A DNA stretch of 64,000 bases from DASXUX01 sp036504595 (GTDB lineage Bacteria > Planctomycetota > SZUA-567 > H5-PLA8), in the NCBI GenBank assembly GCA_036504595.1, contig DASXUX010000081.1, positions 124,001 through 188,000 of the forward strand. Reading direction: 5' to 3'. Below the pieces are notes generated by a model, which saw only the letters and a list, made by a program, of their open reading frames with translations, was not told the origin of the DNA and did not search any database. Shown in pieces: positions 8,387-17,749 of the stretch. Position 1 is the first letter of the stretch. Each line of letters starts with the position of its first letter. The position numbers and the translations under genes were made by a program.

Positions 8387-10711
8387 ATGTTTGAGTGGCT
8401 GTTCAAATATCCGGCCGTGCGATTTGGCGAAGGCCAACTGGGATTCAGTTGGGCGCCGCGCGTGGAACTTGTGCTGCTGATCGTCGCCGCGCTCTTTGCG
8501 CTGGCGTGGTGGCTCTATGCCCGCGAGACCCGGCTGGATCACGCTCCCCGGCGGCGCACCTTGTTGACGGCGCTGCGCTGCGTAGGGCTGCTGCTGGTTT
8601 TGATCACCGTCCTTGGACCGGAACTGCGCCTGCGAAAGCGCGACGACCACCGCGGCATCATTGCGGTGGGCGTGGATGTTTCGCGCAGCATGTCGCTACC
8701 GTCGGCGGATCAGAGCGGCAAGGTCTCGCGCCTGCAACGGGCGAAGGATCTGGTGCTCGGCAAAGAAGGCATCTCCGACAAGCTGGCAACGGCTGGGGAC
8801 GTTCGGCTGTATGCATTTGGAAACAGCGCGCGGCAGGTTCAGGCCGAGGAGCTGCCCGCGCTGGCCGCTGACGATGATAACACGCGCGTGGCCGGCGCGA
8901 TCAAAGAGATCGTGCAGTTGGCGCACGGACTGCCGCTGGATTCCATCGTGCTATTGACCGACGGCGTAGACACCTCTGCGGCCGATCCGGTGGCGATGGC
9001 GCGCTACGCGGCGTCTCGCGGAGCGGCCGTGCACACGATCGGCTTGGGCCAGCGCGCCGGCGGTCCGGACGTGAAGTTGCTGGCCGTCAAAGCGCCGCGT
9101 CACGCGCAACTCGGCACGCTGGTCGAATTCACCGCACTGGTCGATCGCGGTCCGGTGACCGAGCCGCTTGAATTGAAGCTTTTTCAGGAACAGACGCTGC
9201 TCAAGACCGAGGCGATTCCACAATCGTCTTCGGCCGAACCGATCCAGGTGCGAATGAGTTTTGTGCCGGAGAAGGAAGGCACGGCGCGGATGCGGCTGGA
9301 GATCCCGCCGGCCGCCGGCGAGAAGATTCTGGAAAATAACACGTACGAATTCCAAGTGGAGGTGGAGGAAAAACGCGTCGAGGTGCTGTACGTGGAAGGT
9401 TCGCCGCGCCACGAGTACGCCTTTATCCGTCGCGCGATGTGGGACAACCGGCACTTCAAAGTCGTCACCCTGCTGCGCCTGGGCAAGGGTCGCTTCTACT
9501 ATAAAGGAGACGACGACAGCGTCCTCAGCAAAGGCTTCCCCGAAACGGCGGAGGCGTTGGGGCGATTCAAGGCTGTCATTCTCAGCGACATCGAGGCCGC
9601 TTTCTTCACGCCGCAGCAGCTTGCGTTGATTGCGGATTTCGTGAAAGTGCGCGGCGGTGGACTGCTGATGTTGGGCGGCGTGAATTCATTCAATCTCGGC
9701 GGCTATCAGGGAACGGCTGTCGCCGGCGTGCTTCCCGTGACGTTTGAAGGCACCGGCGCGTCGGCTACCTTCGACGACACGGAGTTCTCGTTCCAGATCA
9801 CTGAAGACGGTGCATCGCACGAAATCCTCAAGCTTACTGGCGACACGGCGGAAAACGGCGCGCAGTGGGCGCTGATGCCGCCGCTGCGCGGTTTCAATCC
9901 CGTCTTTGGCGTCAAGCCGGGCGCGCGCGTGCTGGCTGTGCATTCGACTGGCGCCGCGAATCCAACGCCGCTGCCCGCCGCGGAGGCCGCGGCGTCCCGC
10001 AAGCCGGTGCTGCTGGCCGTGCAGGATGTCGGCGCGGGGCGCACCGCGGCCTTTGCGCCGGCGAACTCGTGGCGTTGGCGGATGCTGCGCAAAGCCGATG
10101 ATGACGCCTTCCGGCGTTTCTGGGCGCAGATGATCCGCTGGCTGGCGGTGGGATCGAAGGAGTTTCTGGCCGTGAGCACTGACAGCGCGGTGGGCGGTGT
10201 GCGGCAGCCCGTCACGATCACCGCTCAGGTGCTGGACAAAGCGCACCGGCCCTTCAATGAAGCGAAAGTGATCGCGCATGTAAAGGATCCCTTCGGCAAT
10301 GCGGAGGAGCTCAATCTGCCTTGGGCCTTGAGCGAGGACGGGGTGTACCAGGCCGTTTTCCGTCCGACTGAAAAAGGCGAGTACAGCATCGCGGTCGATG
10401 CAAACGTTGGCGCAACGAAATTGGAAGGTGCCGCATCGTTCATGGCGATTGAATCGTCCGCCGAGTTCCTGCGGCCGGCGCTGGACGCGGCGGCGCTGGA
10501 GGGGATCGCCAAGGCGGGCGGCGGGACCGTCGATCTGGATGGAAAAGCGGAGCGCGCGGTTGCGTCGATCCTCAGCGCTGCGAAGCAGCGGCAGACGGTT
10601 CTGGAAGTCGTTGAGGAGCATGAATTGTGGGATGCGCCGATCCTGCTGCTGGCGCTGGCGTGTGTGTGGATCGTTGAATGGGTTCTGCGGAAGAGGAGCG
10701 GGCTGGCATGA
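8387..10711 (+). CDS. Membrane protein with vWA and glutamine-amidotransferase-like domains
   Basis: 774 residues. Two N-terminal membrane segments (about 26-44 and 59-80) precede a vWA domain with the metal-site motif DVSRS at 97-101 and a second loop LLTDGVDTSAAD. A central class I glutamine-amidotransferase-like fold follows (LYVEGSPRHEYAFIRRAM, then LLMLGGVNSFNLGGY), and a final membrane segment precedes KRSGLA at the C-terminus. This architecture is typical of large membrane proteins in MoxR/vWA operons. The amidotransferase-like domain probably lacks activity in this family, though I did not verify each catalytic position. The stop overlaps the next start as ATGA. Confidence 0.88.
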   Translation: MFEWLFKYPAVRFGEGQLGFSWAPRVELVLLIVAALFALAWWLYARETRLDHAPRRRTLLTALRCVGLLLVLITVLGPELRLRKRDDHRGIIAVGVDVSRSMSLPSADQSGKVSRLQRAKDLVLGKEGISDKLATAGDVRLYAFGNSARQVQAEELPALAADDDNTRVAGAIKEIVQLAHGLPLDSIVLLTDGVDTSAADPVAMARYAASRGAAVHTIGLGQRAGGPDVKLLAVKAPRHAQLGTLVEFTALVDRGPVTEPLELKLFQEQTLLKTEAIPQSSSAEPIQVRMSFVPEKEGTARMRLEIPPAAGEKILENNTYEFQVEVEEKRVEVLYVEGSPRHEYAFIRRAMWDNRHFKVVTLLRLGKGRFYYKGDDDSVLSKGFPETAEALGRFKAVILSDIEAAFFTPQQLALIADFVKVRGGGLLMLGGVNSFNLGGYQGTAVAGVLPVTFEGTGASATFDDTEFSFQITEDGASHEILKLTGDTAENGAQWALMPPLRGFNPVFGVKPGARVLAVHSTGAANPTPLPAAEAAASRKPVLLAVQDVGAGRTAAFAPANSWRWRMLRKADDDAFRRFWAQMIRWLAVGSKEFLAVSTDSAVGGVRQPVTITAQVLDKAHRPFNEAKVIAHVKDPFGNAEELNLPWALSEDGVYQAVFRPTEKGEYSIAVDANVGATKLEGAASFMAIESSAEFLRPALDAAALEGIAKAGGGTVDLDGKAERAVASILSAAKQRQTVLEVVEEHELWDAPILLLALACVWIVEWVLRKRSGLA

Positions 10712-11490
10712 GACGAGCGATTCTGGGCTCTGGGCTCTTAGCTCTTTGCGCTTTGTGGGTGGCGGCTGGCGAGTCTGATCCCGCGCCGAAGCCACAGCCG
10801 CAGAAAGGCACGAAGGAGGCGTACTTCTCCGCATCGCGCACCGGCAACGAGAAGAGCAACGAACTGGTCAAGACGGGGCAATTTTATTTTCCACGGTTGC
10901 AGTTTCAGTGCCACGAAGACGTGCCGGACAAGTGGGACGTGCATCCGATCGGCGATCAGAAGTTGCGCGAGCAGATCCGGAAGCTGACGAACATCAACAT
11001 CCTCACCGATCCGGTGGTCGTGAACCTGGACAAGCCCGAGGAACTCTGTCGCTATCCATACGTATTCATGACGTCGGAAGGGACATTCGATTTTTCCGAC
11101 TCCAACTTGAAGGTCCTGCGCGAGTACTTGCTGCGCGGCGGGTTCGTTCTTGCTGATGATTGCGTGCTGAACCAGAAGGGCGACTTGTTTTATCGCTCGT
11201 TTGTTCAGCAGGCCAATCGTCTGTTTCCCGACAATCCCATGCGGCCGATCCCGCTGGATCACGAAATCTTCAACTGCTTCTTCAAGCTCGAACAGGGCGC
11301 GCCGCATTTACAGGGCGTCAAACACCCGGCGATGGGGCTTTTTGAGAAGGACACGGGACGGTTGATGTGCGTGGTGACCTCCGGCGACATCCACTGCGGC
11401 TGGGTGGGCTTCAGTTCGTTCAGCCAAAAGGGCATCCGGGAGTCGATCGAGATGGGCGTGAACGTTGTTGTGTACTGCCTGACGCATTGA
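10708..11490 (+). CDS. DUF4159 domain protein
   Basis: The start at 10708 is set by the ATGA overlap with the upstream stop, giving 260 residues. A signal peptide (MRRAILGSGLLALCALWVAAG) leads into a DUF4159 domain with the conserved segments GQFYFPRLQF, NINILTDP, YPYVFMTSEG and LREYLLRGGFVLADDC. DUF4159 proteins accompany MoxR/vWA operons and are predicted periplasmic proteins with an amidotransferase-like fold. The DNA for the signal peptide (10720-10758) is itself a run of degenerate 7-base repeats (GCTCTGG, GCTCTTA, GCTCTTT), so the export signal appears to be built from the dispersed repeat. Confidence 0.92.
   Translation: MRRAILGSGLLALCALWVAAGESDPAPKPQPQKGTKEAYFSASRTGNEKSNELVKTGQFYFPRLQFQCHEDVPDKWDVHPIGDQKLREQIRKLTNINILTDPVVVNLDKPEELCRYPYVFMTSEGTFDFSDSNLKVLREYLLRGGFVLADDCVLNQKGDLFYRSFVQQANRLFPDNPMRPIPLDHEIFNCFFKLEQGAPHLQGVKHPAMGLFEKDTGRLMCVVTSGDIHCGWVGFSSFSQKGIRESIEMGVNVVVYCLTH
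10720..10758. repeat. Heptamer repeat encoding a signal peptide
   Basis: Units ATTCTGG, GCTCTGG, GCTCTTA, GCTCTTT, GCGCTTT follow each other with a strict 7-base period inside the 5' end of the DUF4159 gene. They match the GCTCTTG heptamer family seen at 8301-8382 and 28547-28580. Confidence 0.7.
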
Positions 11491-11525
11491 GAATTCAAAA
11501 TGCAGAGTTCAGAATTCAGAATTGA
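11489..11525. repeat. Heptamer repeat spanning a start codon (AGAATTC type)
   Basis: Units AGAATTC, AAAATGC, AGAGTTC, AGAATTC, AGAATTG run from the stop of the DUF4159 gene into the 5' end of the next gene. They supply both its ATG and its first residues (MQSSEFRID). Confidence 0.75.
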
Positions 11526-12480
11526 CACATTCGTTCCTTCGCGCTCGTCTTCGAGCGCACTCCTTGCGTGTTGCGCCTTCAGTTTTGCGTTGTCGTTGAC
11601 GGCTCACGCGGAGTGCCGCGCGTTGATCATCTCGGGCGACCCGGGACCGGACAAGAATGCGGCCGTGCGGTTCAACGACTGGACACAGCGCTGGACGGCG
11701 CTGCTGACCGATACTTATGGCTTCAAGAAGGAACGCGTGCGTGTGTTGAGCACGCCGGCGGCAAGCCCAAACGACGGAGCCACGCAGGAAAATTGCGTGA
11801 AGGCGCTTGGCGCGCTGGCGCGGGAATCGTCGGCGGAAGACCAGGTCGTGCTCATTCTGATCGGGCACGGGTATGACACGCAGAAGCTCAGTAAACTGTG
11901 CCTGAAGGGCAAGGATTTGAGCGACATCGATGCGGCAAAAGCTCTGGCCGAACTTCGCGCGCGGCAACTGATCTGCATCAACACGACGGCGGCAAGTTCA
12001 AGCTGGGCGAAGTCGCTGGCGCGGGCCGGACGCGTCATCATCGTGGCATCCGGTACCGAAGGACTGCGCAGCCAGACGTATTTCTGCGAGTTCATGCTGC
12101 GGGCGCTGAAAGCCGGCAATATCACGCTGCTGGATGCCTTCAATCGCGCGGCGCTCGACACCATACATTGGTATCAAAACCAGTTCATCTCCAAAGACGG
12201 CACGAAAGTGCACGGCAAGGAGTTTCAGGAAATCTGGAAGGCCATGTACCCCGGCCAGACGATGATTGCCGGCGGCGATCAGCCGCAAGCCGCCAACAAC
12301 AACATGGCGGACACCGCGGCGTGGCTGGGCCGGCGCGTCTTGCCCGAAGTGGCGGGCCTGGAAGACAACGGCGACGGAGAGCTTTCGAGTGTCTACGAAG
12401 ACGGCAAGGAGCCCGCGCCGCTGCCGTCGAAGGCGGGTGATGGCGAGGTCGCACGCAAGATCGTGCTGGGAAAACCATAG
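11500..12480 (+). CDS. C13/caspase-like pseudo-peptidase, secreted
   Basis: 326 residues. After a repeat-encoded MQSSEFRID comes a signal-peptide-like segment (ALLACCAFSFALSLTAHAEC), then a caspase/legumain-like alpha-beta fold. The His strand is present (VVLILIGHGYD), but the strand where C13 peptidases carry the catalytic Cys reads LICINTTAASSSWAKSL, with no Cys. The family of secreted C13-like proteins with an NTA(S)AS motif is widespread, so loss of the nucleophile is probably ancestral. It is most likely a non-catalytic peptide-binding or scaffold protein attached to the vWA operon. Translation may instead begin at a non-ATG codon past the repeat. Confidence 0.8.
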   Translation: MQSSEFRIDTFVPSRSSSSALLACCAFSFALSLTAHAECRALIISGDPGPDKNAAVRFNDWTQRWTALLTDTYGFKKERVRVLSTPAASPNDGATQENCVKALGALARESSAEDQVVLILIGHGYDTQKLSKLCLKGKDLSDIDAAKALAELRARQLICINTTAASSSWAKSLARAGRVIIVASGTEGLRSQTYFCEFMLRALKAGNITLLDAFNRAALDTIHWYQNQFISKDGTKVHGKEFQEIWKAMYPGQTMIAGGDQPQAANNNMADTAAWLGRRVLPEVAGLEDNGDGELSSVYEDGKEPAPLPSKAGDGEVARKIVLGKP

Positions 12481-15400
12481 ATGAAGCGAAGACGGGGAGA
12501 CGGGGCGACGGGGAGACGGGGGGAAACGGAAGACGCGGGGACGCGGGGACGCGGAGACGCGGAGAAACTCCGCTTGGTACGTCTGGATTTTCTCGCGGTT
12601 ATCGTGGCCGCATCCTGCATCCTGGGGATGGCTGGCGAGGATGCGCCGAAGTTCCAGTGGCAGAAGGTGCTGGGCATCAAGGATGCCTCGCGAGTGTTTC
12701 CGTCCACGGTCGAACCGCACACAGTGTTCGTCTGGACGCGCGCAGGGCTGCTGGTCTCGAATGACGACGGCAAGACGTTTGCCGCACGTGGAAATGCCCG
12801 AGAGCAGCTTGGAACGCTGACAGCGCTGCTCGTTCATCCCGCGCAGCCGAAGACGCTTTACGCAGGGACGTTGGAGCGGGGCGTTTTCGCCAGCGACGAT
12901 GCGGGCGTGACTTGGCGTGCATTGGGCGGAGCCGACAAGGGACTGGCCAGTCCGCGCATTCACTCGCTCATTTTTGCCGACGACGACCCCACGTTCTCGA
13001 CGTTTTATGCGACACATTCGGCGCAGCAAGCGGGCGTCAGCATGACGATCGATGGCGGAAAGAGCTGGCGCGTTTTCGCCTCCGGCTATGGCGTCAGCGA
13101 ACTGGTCATCATGGGTTCGACGATGCTCTTCGCGGGCGCTCGCCCGGCCGGCGGGGCGGAGACCGGCTTCTATCGTTCGCTCGACGCGGGCAAGAACTGG
13201 TTCCGTGTGCTCAACGTTGAAAACCCGACGGCGCTTTCAGCGGTTAAGACTGAACGAAAACGCGCGTGGTTTGGCACCGCTTCGGGGCTTTATGTAACGG
13301 ACAACCTCGGCGTTTCGAGCCGCGCCGTCGGGCCTCAGGAGGGCATGAGCGTTGCGTCGATTGCGGTGGTGAATGCGCCCGACGGCGGCGAATGCGTGTA
13401 CGTCTACGAGCCGACGGGGCAGGGCGTGATCGCGTCCGGCGACGAATTCAAAACCTGTCGCAAGCTCAACGATGGTCTTTATGTCGGCGATTGGGTGGGC
13501 GAAGGCGCATCGATGGTTTCCGCCGGTTCGACGCTGTATGTGTGTCTCAATGGCGCCCTGTATCGCGGCGCGCAGATGCTCGGAACCGTGGGGCTGAATA
13601 CGATTCGCGCAAACCCGGAAGCACCGGTTGCGGGACAGGATGCGGTCACGTTCACCTGCCAGGCGGGAAAAGGCGCGGAGGTCACGGTTGATCTTTCGCC
13701 GCTGGGCGGGCCGGCAAACCAAGCGCTGAAGGACGACGGCCAGAGCGGCGACAATGCAGCGAACGACGGGGTGTTTGGTTTCAAGATGGACCCGATTCCG
13801 CTGACGCTGCTGACGAAAGCGAAGGGGTGGGAGTACAAAGGCCCGCCGCTGCCGGGACGGATCGCACTTACGGTGCGAGCGAGCTTGGGCGGCGTTTCGG
13901 AGTCCGGCGTCGCGCTGCTGACGGTCCGGGCGCCGGAAACGGCCTGGACGCTGTGGAACGGTGAAGAACAGATTATCGCGACGCTGCGCGGCGGCGGCGA
14001 CGTCAGCATCGCGGCCTGCCAGGAACATCCTTTCAGCGGAAGCACGCACCTGCGGCTTCAGGTGCAAGGCAAAGGCGAGGCGGCGGTCTCCTGGCACCGC
14101 TACAATGATGCCAGCGACACGCGCGGCTACAAACTTTTGACGTTCTGTATCCGCTCCAGCCAGGATGGCCCGAGCGAACTGAAGGTGGCGTTGCGCGACA
14201 ACGGTATGAACTATGGAGCTGAAAATGCGCAGTGCTCCAACGAACTGCCGTTGGCCGCTTACCTGCCGAGAGTGACCGCGCAGTATCAGCGGGTGACAAT
14301 CCCGATGGCGGATCTGATTCTCGGCACGACCGTCGCACGCGAGCACATCCGTGACGTGCTTTTCTTGGCGCCCACGGGAGAGAAGCGCACGTACGACATC
14401 GACGACCTTGCGATGCTCGTCAAACCGGGGCCCATTTTTACGGGGGCTGCGGCGCGAGTCGCGGCGGATGGTTCTGCGTTGCAGGTAAAGTGCAACGTCA
14501 CGGGCACCAGCGGCGCGGTCAAGAAGGTGAACCTTCGCGCCGGCAACAAAGAGTTCGCTCTCTTCGATGATGGACAGCATGGAGATGGCGAGAGTGGCGA
14601 TGGGGTCTTTGCCGCTTCGCTGCCGGCGAGCGATCTGGGAAGCGGAGCAAAGGTGCTGGAACTTGTCGCGAGCGACGCCGATGGGGCTGCGGAAGAGAAG
14701 CTGGCCATCTTCATGCCGCGGCGCGCCCCGGGGCAGATCGCATTCGCTCACGGGCCGGTTGCCATTGATGGAAAATTGGAAGAGTACGCGGAGGTGCCGG
14801 CGTTCGCGGCGGGTGACGACAAACTTAGCCTTCGCGCGCGGATGACTTACGATGCGCGAAACCTGTACGTAGCCTTGGAGGTGAAAGACGCGGCGTACAA
14901 CCCTCAGCCGCCGAAGAAAGGCGAGCGCAAGCCTAATTTGCAGGAGCGGATCGAGATGGCGTCCGCGGAACTGCTGTTCACGTCGCCGGCAGCGCTAAGC
15001 GTCTCCCCACGAAACGAAATTTCTCCCAACGAGCATCGCTTCACCTTCGTCATGGATGACAAGCAGGGCATTGCGATGCGCGGCACGCACCGGCTGCCGG
15101 CAAACGGAACGCGAGTGGAAGGCGGCTATGTGATCGAGGCGCAGATTCCGTTCGATCAGTTGCGCGTCGGGCGCGATGCATGTGACTTTGCGCCTGGAAA
15201 AAGCACGCGCATCGAATGGCGGCTCGTCGGCGCCGGCGGCACGAAGCTGGCCTGGAGCGCGGCCGACTACCCCGCCGCGGCCAACCCCGAGCAGTGGGGA
15301 TTGGCGTACTTTGCCGAGGAAGCCGGCGCGCCGAGGCTGCGCTACACCGCGAGCGCAGGCAAGATGCTCACGCTGGCGAGCAACAAGCGTCTGGATGCGA

Positions 15401-16101
15401 AATCGGCGCAGGCGCTGAGTTCATACGAGATTGCGGGCGTCCAACTTCAGAAAGCCTTGCTGGAAGGCGATGGGCGCACGCTGCGATTGATCGCCGACGC
15501 GCCATGGCGACAGGGCCAATCGTATACGCTCACGTTCAAGGGGCTGCGTTCTGAGGACGGATCTGCGGCCGTGCCGGAACTCGTCTTTTCGCCCTTGCCG
15601 GGCCGGCCGATGAATGGAGAGATGATCCAGGAAGCGTTGATCGGCGAGCTCCGTGAAAATATGGCAGTGGAGGCGTTAAAAACCGCGCAGATTGACGAGA
15701 GCACGAAACCCTCGCGCGGCGGAAAATGGCAGGTCGCAAGCTGCGGCAGCGGGATGTTCAACCTGAATGAGTTGCTGGGCTACCAGAGCAATGCCATCGG
15801 ACACGCGCACGTTTATATCTACTCTGAGTCGGACCGTGCGGCGCAAGTGTGGCTGGGCAGCGATGACGGCGCACGGGTCGTCGTCAATGGTGCGGTCGTT
15901 CACGTGGCGGCCGTCCATCGCGGATGCAACCCGGATCAGGACCGTGTCGGCATCAAGCTGATGCAGGGGTGGAATTCACTGCTTCTGGCGATCTGGCAGT
16001 CCAGTGGCGACTGGTCCTTCTGCCTGCGCCTGATGGACGAAAAAGGCAATCCGCCGCAGGGGCTGAGTTACAGCGCCGACAATCCGGACGGCGGTCATTA
16101 G
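12481..16101 (+). CDS. Large secreted multi-domain protein: beta-propeller, Ig-like and CBM9-like domains
   Basis: 1206 residues as read. Residues 1-30 are encoded by an octamer repeat (RRGETEDAGTRGRGDAEKL); a more natural N-terminus is a TTG at 12574 giving LVRLDFLAVIVAASCILGMAG, a good signal peptide. A BNR/sortilin-type propeller follows (VFASDDAGVTWRAL and VSMTIDGGKSWRVF repeats, about residues 70-380), then two choice-of-anchor/Ig-like modules with matching DDGQSGDNAANDGVF and DDGQHGDGESGDGVF blocks, a CBM9/DOMON-like module (LYVALEVKDAAYN, about 790-950), and a C-terminal PA14-like segment (VWLGSDDGARVVVNG). It is probably surface exposed and carbohydrate related. Last gene of the + strand operon, convergent with miaA. 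Confidence 0.85.
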   Translation: MKRRRGDGATGRRGETEDAGTRGRGDAEKLRLVRLDFLAVIVAASCILGMAGEDAPKFQWQKVLGIKDASRVFPSTVEPHTVFVWTRAGLLVSNDDGKTFAARGNAREQLGTLTALLVHPAQPKTLYAGTLERGVFASDDAGVTWRALGGADKGLASPRIHSLIFADDDPTFSTFYATHSAQQAGVSMTIDGGKSWRVFASGYGVSELVIMGSTMLFAGARPAGGAETGFYRSLDAGKNWFRVLNVENPTALSAVKTERKRAWFGTASGLYVTDNLGVSSRAVGPQEGMSVASIAVVNAPDGGECVYVYEPTGQGVIASGDEFKTCRKLNDGLYVGDWVGEGASMVSAGSTLYVCLNGALYRGAQMLGTVGLNTIRANPEAPVAGQDAVTFTCQAGKGAEVTVDLSPLGGPANQALKDDGQSGDNAANDGVFGFKMDPIPLTLLTKAKGWEYKGPPLPGRIALTVRASLGGVSESGVALLTVRAPETAWTLWNGEEQIIATLRGGGDVSIAACQEHPFSGSTHLRLQVQGKGEAAVSWHRYNDASDTRGYKLLTFCIRSSQDGPSELKVALRDNGMNYGAENAQCSNELPLAAYLPRVTAQYQRVTIPMADLILGTTVAREHIRDVLFLAPTGEKRTYDIDDLAMLVKPGPIFTGAAARVAADGSALQVKCNVTGTSGAVKKVNLRAGNKEFALFDDGQHGDGESGDGVFAASLPASDLGSGAKVLELVASDADGAAEEKLAIFMPRRAPGQIAFAHGPVAIDGKLEEYAEVPAFAAGDDKLSLRARMTYDARNLYVALEVKDAAYNPQPPKKGERKPNLQERIEMASAELLFTSPAALSVSPRNEISPNEHRFTFVMDDKQGIAMRGTHRLPANGTRVEGGYVIEAQIPFDQLRVGRDACDFAPGKSTRIEWRLVGAGGTKLAWSAADYPAAANPEQWGLAYFAEEAGAPRLRYTASAGKMLTLASNKRLDAKSAQALSSYEIAGVQLQKALLEGDGRTLRLIADAPWRQGQSYTLTFKGLRSEDGSAAVPELVFSPLPGRPMNGEMIQEALIGELRENMAVEALKTAQIDESTKPSRGGKWQVASCGSGMFNLNELLGYQSNAIGHAHVYIYSESDRAAQVWLGSDDGARVVVNGAVVHVAAVHRGCNPDQDRVGIKLMQGWNSLLLAIWQSSGDWSFCLRLMDEKGNPPQGLSYSADNPDGGH
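12490..12569. repeat. Octamer repeat array (GACGGGGA / GACGCGGA family), copy 1
   Basis: A first block of GACGGGGA-type units passes through a GGGGGAAACGG junction into a second block of GACGCGGG/GACGCGGA units ending in AGAAAC. The same two-block layout recurs at 30207-30276 and, on the other strand, at 57211-57289; a shorter form is at 25395-25446. The period is 8, so all three frames of this strand are open and encode the same peptide (RRGDAETR permutations). Confidence 0.9.
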
Positions 16102-16103
16102 TC

Positions 16104-16127
16104 GTTGGTCATTGGTCATTGGTCATT
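16104..16127. repeat. Heptamer repeat (TTGGTCA) between convergent genes
   Basis: Three TTGGTCA units occupy the seven-base gap between the stops at 16101 and 16109 and extend into the end of miaA, where they encode its last residues (EMTNDQ). The same heptamer forms a large inverted array at 62430-62513. Confidence 0.8.
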
Positions 16128-17068
16128 TCGCAGTGCGCTGAATCACTGCGATGCCAAGCTGCCTCGACGCGCGCGGCGATCTGATCGGGACTGTCTTTTT
16201 CCGTGATATCAACAAACGTCAGCTTCGGCAGTCGTTTGAACCAGTTGATCTGGCGGCGTGCAAAATGGTGCGTGTCGAAGCAAACGCGCTCGCGGGCCGC
16301 AGCCAAGTCCATCTCGCCGCGCAGGTGCGCGAAAAACGTGCGATAGCCCAGCGCTTGCAGGGCTTCGCGCGAAAACGCTTGGGGCAGCGCTAAAAGGCGT
16401 CGGCACTCCTCGATCCAGCCTTCAGCGAGCATGGCGTCGATACGTCGATCGATGCGCGGATAGAGCGATTCGCGCGGCAGGCGCAGGCAGGCCAGTCGCA
16501 CGTCCAGGTCAGTTCGTGCTACGCCCCATTGCGACTGCCATTCGCTGATCGGCGTTCCGGTAAGCGTGTGGACCTCCAGCGCGCGCACGATCCGCCGCAA
16601 GTCGCTCGGTAAAATCTTGCGCGCGGCCTGGGGATCGAGCGCGGCGAGGCGTTCGTGCAACTTGGGTGTGCTGATCTGCGCGGCTTCGGCTTCCAGCGCG
16701 GCGCGGACTTCGGTGTCTCGTCCGGGCCCGTCAAAGAGACCTTCAGTGAGCGCCTTCAGGCAAAGAGCGGTGCCGCCTTCGCCGATCAGGGGCACGCCGC
16801 GCCCGGCGCAGTCGGCGATGAGGCCCTCGGCGGACTTGAGGAATTCGGCGACCGAAAAGCTCTCCCACGGCTCGCGAATATCGATCAGGTGGTGTTTGAC
16901 GCGCGCGAGAGTTTCGGGCGGCGGCTTTCCCGTGCCGATGTTCAGGCCACGGTAGATCTTCATGCTGTCGATCGAGAGAATCTCTGCGCCGAATTTCTCA
17001 GCAAGCAACAGCCCCACCGCTGATTTTCCGGAGGCGGTGGGGCCGCAGAGAATCCTGACAGTGATCAC
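16109..17068 (-). CDS. miaA: tRNA dimethylallyltransferase
   Basis: 319 residues, the usual length. The P-loop GPTASGKS lies at residues 9-16, followed by the MiaA signatures SIDSMKIYRGLNIGTGKP and HHLIDIREPWESFSVAEF, then LPSDLRRIVRALEVHTLTG and the C-terminal RQINWFKRLP segment. MiaA transfers a dimethylallyl group to A37 of tRNAs reading UNN codons. The last residues (EMTNDQ) are coded by a TTGGTCA heptamer repeat, so the native C-terminus has been altered by repeat sequence. The next gene on the same strand ends 9 bases upstream, so the two may share a transcript. Confidence 0.97.
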   Translation of the reverse strand: MITVRILCGPTASGKSAVGLLLAEKFGAEILSIDSMKIYRGLNIGTGKPPPETLARVKHHLIDIREPWESFSVAEFLKSAEGLIADCAGRGVPLIGEGGTALCLKALTEGLFDGPGRDTEVRAALEAEAAQISTPKLHERLAALDPQAARKILPSDLRRIVRALEVHTLTGTPISEWQSQWGVARTDLDVRLACLRLPRESLYPRIDRRIDAMLAEGWIEECRRLLALPQAFSREALQALGYRTFFAHLRGEMDLAAARERVCFDTHHFARRQINWFKRLPKLTFVDITEKDSPDQIAARVEAAWHRSDSAHCEMTNDQ

Positions 17069-17077
17069 GGCGTCTGC

Positions 17078-17734
17078 CTACTTTGCGGAAGTGATGGCCT
17101 CCGCCACGGTTTTTGCGAGCAGCTTTGCACCTGCGGCGTTGGGGTGAATTTTGTCCGGGAACATCTCGGGGTGATTGCTCAAGGCGGTGTGCAGATCGAT
17201 CGTCGAAAGGTTCTTGGCTTTCGCGACCTCTTTCACGGCGGGGATCACCATCTCTTCGATGCCTTTCTCGTTGATGCCCCACTGCGTCGCATAAGCTGGG
17301 GCGGGAAAACACAGGAAGACCTTGGGCTTGGCCGGCAGCGCGGAGAAGTGCTCGACCATCGCGGTCAGGTCGCCGACGAACTCCTCCTTATGCTTGATGT
17401 TCTGCGGCTTGGTGTCGTTGGTGCCGAGTTTGATGACGACGATGTTCGGGTTGTAGTCCGTGGCGTCCTTGAACGCCTTCTGCTTCCAATAAGGGCTGTC
17501 GCCCTTCTTCAGCAGCGTCGTGCCGCTGATGCCGAAGTTCTTCGTCTCGTACTTGTCTCCAAGCAACTCGCCGAGAACTTTCGGGTAGTGATTCTGGTCG
17601 CGCTGTTCGACGCCGGCGCCGAAGGTGATGCTGTCGCCGATGCACGCGACGCGAATCTTTTCGTCAGCCGCCTGTGTGAGAAACGCCGAACAGAGAATGC
17701 AGATCGCCGCCAATGAATATCGAACGTTACGCAT
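17078..17734 (-). CDS. Secreted SGNH/GDSL hydrolase
   Basis: 218 residues with a signal peptide (MRNVRYSLAAICILCSAFLTQA). The SGNH blocks are present in order: block I ACIGDSITFGAG with the Ser nucleophile, block II Gly in NFGISGTTLL, block III Asn in LGTNDTKP, block V Asp and His in FPDKIHPNAAG. The closest functional type is the acylhydrolase/sialate O-acetylesterase-like group, which removes acetyl or acyl groups from sugars or lipids. Export and genomic context suggest action on polysaccharide; the substrate cannot be read from sequence. The RBS GAGGAGG is visible upstream of the ATG. Confidence 0.92.
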   Translation of the reverse strand: MRNVRYSLAAICILCSAFLTQAADEKIRVACIGDSITFGAGVEQRDQNHYPKVLGELLGDKYETKNFGISGTTLLKKGDSPYWKQKAFKDATDYNPNIVVIKLGTNDTKPQNIKHKEEFVGDLTAMVEHFSALPAKPKVFLCFPAPAYATQWGINEKGIEEMVIPAVKEVAKAKNLSTIDLHTALSNHPEMFPDKIHPNAAGAKLLAKTVAEAITSAK

Positions 17735-17749
17735 GAACCCCTTCCTCCT

